A stretch of 64,000 nucleotides of DNA from Streptococcus shenyangsis (lineage in GTDB: Bacteria; Bacillota; Bacilli; Lactobacillales; Streptococcaceae), in assembly GCF_006385785.1 (NCBI RefSeq), contig NZ_VFSH01000001.1, positions 1 to 64,000 of the forward strand, given 5' to 3'. Both the position numbers and the translations under genes were made by a program. Shown one piece after another: positions 61,369-64,000 of this stretch (within the stretch, counting starts at the first letter, position 1; the number at the start of each line of letters is the position of its first letter). Under the pieces are notes generated by a model, which was given only the letters and a program-made list of their open reading frames with translations, did not search any database and was not told the DNA's origin.

Positions 61369-62418
61369 TTAAGCCTCTTTCATGGCAAAATAAGCCCGGA
61401 CTTTGGGTGCTACTTGCATTCCGAATAGTTCAATAGCTCTCAGGACTTGTTCATGAGGCATGGAACCAAGCGGTAGATGGAGCATGAAGCGGTCCAAGCC
61501 TAGATCTTCAATCATGCGAATCAATTTTTCTGCCACCTGATCTGGATTGCCCACAAACATAGCACCATTTGGCCCAACTTGCTCCAAATATTGCTCATAA
61601 CGCAATTCCTGCCAGTGCGGACGGTCTTTGGAAATAGCATCCACCACTTGCTTGGTCGGATGGAAATAATCTTTCACCGCTTGCTCGCCATCATCAGCAA
61701 TCCAACCCCAAGAATGGGCTCCAACCTTTAGTTCATGACTGGCATGACCCGCTTCGCTCCCAATCTCACGATAAGCCTGAATCAACTTTTTAAAATAACG
61801 CGGATTGCCACCAATAATGGCATAAACAATCGGTAGACCTGCCTGAGCAATCTTCACAGTTGATTCGACATGACCACCTGTCGCTATCCACAAGGGTAAT
61901 TTTTCCTGAACTGGACGAGGATAAACTTCTTGGCCAGAGATTGTTTGAGTCAATCGCCCTTTCCAGTCTAGCCTTGTTTTTTCATTGACTAACTGGAGCA
62001 AGTCTAATTTCTCATCAAAAAGGGCTTCGTAGTCTTTCAAATCATAGCCAAACAGAGGAAATGATTCCGTGAAAGAACCCCTTCCAGCCATAATCTCCGC
62101 ACGTCCATTTGACAAAGCATCGATAGTGGCATATTGTTGGAACAAACGAATCGGGTCCATGCTCGAGAGAATGCTGACTGCACTGGTCAAACGAATTTTC
62201 TTGGTATTGACTGCCCCAGCTGCCAGAACAATCTCTGGCGCAGATACTGCAAAATCCGCTCGATGGTGCTCACCAATCCCATATACATCCAAACCAACCT
62301 TGTCAGCTAGCTCAATCTCTGCCAGCAACTGGCGAATACGTTCGGCATGACTGTAAGTTTGCCCAGTCCCTTCAAGCTCCGTTGTTTCCCCAAATGTTGA
62401 AATTCCCAATTCTACCAT
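61369..62418 (-). CDS. Luciferase-like (LLM class) flavin-dependent oxidoreductase
   Basis: A 349-aa TIM-barrel protein of the bacterial luciferase superfamily. Typical elements are VELGISTFGE at the N-terminus, LDVYGIGEHHRADFAVSAPEIVLAAGAVNTKKIRLTSAVSILSSMDPIRLFQQYATIDALSNGRAEIMAGRGS (about 44-115) and GNPDQVAEKLIRMIEDLGLDRFMLHLP (about 292-318). It would use reduced flavin to oxidise an unknown substrate; homologues are often called 'alkanal monooxygenase-like'. It is placed between glmS and spuA, monocistronic. Confidence 0.9.
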   Translation of the reverse strand: MVELGISTFGETTELEGTGQTYSHAERIRQLLAEIELADKVGLDVYGIGEHHRADFAVSAPEIVLAAGAVNTKKIRLTSAVSILSSMDPIRLFQQYATIDALSNGRAEIMAGRGSFTESFPLFGYDLKDYEALFDEKLDLLQLVNEKTRLDWKGRLTQTISGQEVYPRPVQEKLPLWIATGGHVESTVKIAQAGLPIVYAIIGGNPRYFKKLIQAYREIGSEAGHASHELKVGAHSWGWIADDGEQAVKDYFHPTKQVVDAISKDRPHWQELRYEQYLEQVGPNGAMFVGNPDQVAEKLIRMIEDLGLDRFMLHLPLGSMPHEQVLRAIELFGMQVAPKVRAYFAMKEA

Positions 62419-62502
62419 TGTGATTCTCCCTGTCTATTTCTGTCCTTCAATTTGAAAAATTATTCTAACACGAATCTTGAGTACAAGCAACCGATTTGCT
62501 CA

Positions 62503-62532
62503 CAAGAAAAAGCCTAGATAAACTAGACTTTT
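62503..62532 (-). terminator. Terminator of glmS
   Basis: Minus strand AAGTCTAG-TTTAT-CTAGGCTT followed by TTTCTTG. Confidence 0.8.
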
Positions 62533-62537
62533 TAAGC

Positions 62538-64000
62538 TTATTCTACCGTTACTGACTTAGCAAGGTTACGTGGTTTATCCACATCAAGCCCACGGTGCAG
62601 GGTTGCGAAGTAAGCGACTAATTGCGTTGGCACGACCATTGAAATTGGTGAGAGGTATGGATGTACGGTCGTAAGAACGATGTCGTCTGTATCTTTGGCA
62701 ACATTTTCTTCTGCTATAGTGAGGACTTTGGCACCACGGGCTGCCACCTCTTGGATATTTCCACGAGTGTGGTTGGCAAGGACTGGATCTGACAAGAGAG
62801 CCAAGACAGGCGTTCCTTCTTCAATCAAGGCAATAGTTCCGTGCTTGAGTTCTCCTGCCGCAAAGCCTTCACACTGGATGTAAGAAATCTCTTTGAGCTT
62901 GAGACTTGCTTCCATGGCTACGTAGTAATCTTGGCCACGTCCGATGTAAAAGGCATTGCGAGTTGTTTCAAGGAGCTCACGAACCTTGGCTTCGATGGTT
63001 TCTTTCTCTGAAAGAGTTGATTCAATAGACTGAGCTACGATTGACAACTCATGAACTAAATCAAATGCTTGCGCTTTGGCATTGCCATTTGCTTCTCCGA
63101 CTGCTTTTGCAAGGAATGCAAGGGCTGCAATTTGTGCTGTATAGGCTTTAGTTGATGCCACGGCAATTTCAGGACCCGCGTGAAGAAGCATAGTATGGTT
63201 AGCTTCACGTGACAGAGTTGATCCTGGCACATTTGTCACTGTCAAACTTGGAATACCCATTTCATTGGCCTTAACCAAAACCTGACGGCTATCCGCTGTT
63301 TCACCAGACTGGCTGATAAAGATGAAGAGTGGTTTCTTGCTGAGAAGTGGCATACCATAGCCCCACTCAGATGAGATTCCAAGTTCAACTGGCGTATCTG
63401 TCAATTCTTCCAGCATCTTCTTAGAAGCAAATCCTGCGTGGTAAGATGTTCCAGCTGCAAGAATGTAGATGCGGTCTGCGTCTTGAACAGCCTTGATGAT
63501 AGCTGGATCAACGACTACTTGACCAGACTCATCTGTGTAGGCTTGGATGAGTTTACGCATCACTGTTGGTTGCTCATCAATTTCCTTAAGCATGTAGTAA
63601 GGATAAGTTCCCTTACCGATATCAGACAAGTCAAGTTCAGCAGTGTAGCTAGCACGCTCACGACTATTACCATCATAGTCTTGAACTTCCACGCTATCAG
63701 CCTTGACGATTACCAACTCTTGGTCATGAATTTCCATGTACTGGTTGGTTTCACGAATCATAGCCATGGCATCTGAGCAGACCATGTTATAGTCTTGTCC
63801 AAGACCAATCAAAAGTGGTGATTTATTCTTAGCCACATAGATGACTTCAGGATCTTGTGAGTCAACCAAGGCAAAGGCATAAGAACCACGGATGATGTGA
63901 AGAGCTTTTTTGAAGGCTTCAAGAACTGACAAACCGTCTTCTTCCGCAAATTTTCCAATCAAGTGAACGGCGATTTCCGTATCTGTTTGCCCCTTGAAGT
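62538..64000 (-). CDS. glmS: Glutamine-fructose-6-phosphate aminotransferase (partial, N-terminus beyond window)
   Basis: The 3' 1463 bp are present; the frame is open to the window edge ([21 protein letters not shown] at the break). The N-terminal glutaminase part is only partly present (its Cys1 and about 110 residues are missing). Two SIS domains follow: [44 protein letters not shown] and [20 protein letters not shown] in the first, and [43 protein letters not shown] in the second. The C-terminus is [11 protein letters not shown]. It makes glucosamine-6-phosphate for peptidoglycan. Confidence 0.96.
   Translation of the reverse strand, partial: FKGQTDTEIAVHLIGKFAEEDGLSVLEAFKKALHIIRGSYAFALVDSQDPEVIYVAKNKSPLLIGLGQDYNMVCSDAMAMIRETNQYMEIHDQELVIVKADSVEVQDYDGNSRERASYTAELDLSDIGKGTYPYYMLKEIDEQPTVMRKLIQAYTDESGQVVVDPAIIKAVQDADRIYILAAGTSYHAGFASKKMLEELTDTPVELGISSEWGYGMPLLSKKPLFIFISQSGETADSRQVLVKANEMGIPSLTVTNVPGSTLSREANHTMLLHAGPEIAVASTKAYTAQIAALAFLAKAVGEANGNAKAQAFDLVHELSIVAQSIESTLSEKETIEAKVRELLETTRNAFYIGRGQDYYVAMEASLKLKEISYIQCEGFAAGELKHGTIALIEEGTPVLALLSDPVLANHTRGNIQEVAARGAKVLTIAEENVAKDTDDIVLTTVHPYLSPISMVVPTQLVAYFATLHRGLDVDKPRNLAKSVTVE

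Overview
The window is a chromosomal stretch of a mitis-group Streptococcus, closest in content to S. mitis, S. oralis or S. pneumoniae. Evidence for this: five BOX-type repeats, a competence-type cinA-recA-dinF block behind an exact cin-box (TACGAATA), an LPXTG-anchored pullulanase with a YSIRK-like signal peptide, and streptococcal RpoB/RpoC, RibU, UPF0397 and FakA-type proteins. The well-known pneumococcal autolysin gene lytA does not follow dinF here; a YebC-family gene does. That argues for a commensal mitis/oralis lineage rather than typical S. pneumoniae, but this is inference. I see no rRNA, tRNA, CRISPR array, prophage, intact insertion sequence or integrase.

Region by region. 1-4470: the phenylalanyl-tRNA synthetase operon (pheS, a GNAT gene, pheT) on the minus strand behind a T-box leader. 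4470-8310: small minus-strand genes, namely a GNAT/ParB-like pair, a PAP2 phosphatase with the riboflavin transporter RibU under an FMN riboswitch, trmL with a structured leader, and another GNAT. 8625-12700: an ECF vitamin-type transporter (T, fused double ATPase, UPF0397 S-component) next to a SAM hydrolase. 12889-15681: a plus-strand TrkA/TrkH potassium uptake pair. 15980-19602: pflB (minus, with a cre site) and dinB (plus), separated by a perfect 17-bp inverted repeat. 19740-25286: uppP, a DUF2207 membrane protein, a polar amino acid ABC transporter and a small HTH-like protein.

25287-26103 is about 800 bp of AT-rich DNA without a conventional gene. Its right end holds a 93-bp element with 16-bp terminal inverted repeats that also reads as a complete miniature transcription unit. 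26104-30829: ilvA, ilvC, ilvN and ilvB behind a promoter with a CodY-like box. 31031-33411: fakA, an Asp23-family gene and rpmB. 33517-34642: a LytTR regulator plus membrane protein cassette with 21-bp-phased direct repeats at its promoter. 34756-39319: a PAP2 protein and a MarR-regulated heterodimeric ABC exporter with three operator-like palindromes. 39496-44365: yebC, dinF, recA and cinA. 44456-47289: an LCP ligase, a GNAT, tsaE and a membrane protein. 47522-55364: ndk, rpoC and rpoB, with a long structured rpoB leader. 55801-61269: an Mga-type regulator and the pullulanase spuA with a cre site. 61369-64000: a luciferase-like oxidoreductase and the 3' part of glmS.

Most genes are core housekeeping or metabolic genes. 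The sequence supports many regulatory assignments directly: T-box (Phe), FMN riboswitch, cre/CcpA (pflB, spuA), CodY (ilvBN), ComX/SigX (cinA-recA-dinF), MarR autoregulation and LytTR autoregulation. Start codons were moved to the ATG with a good Shine-Dalgarno where the longest open frame ran past it (ribU, trmL, SAM hydrolase, pflB, DUF2207, ABC exporter, Mga).
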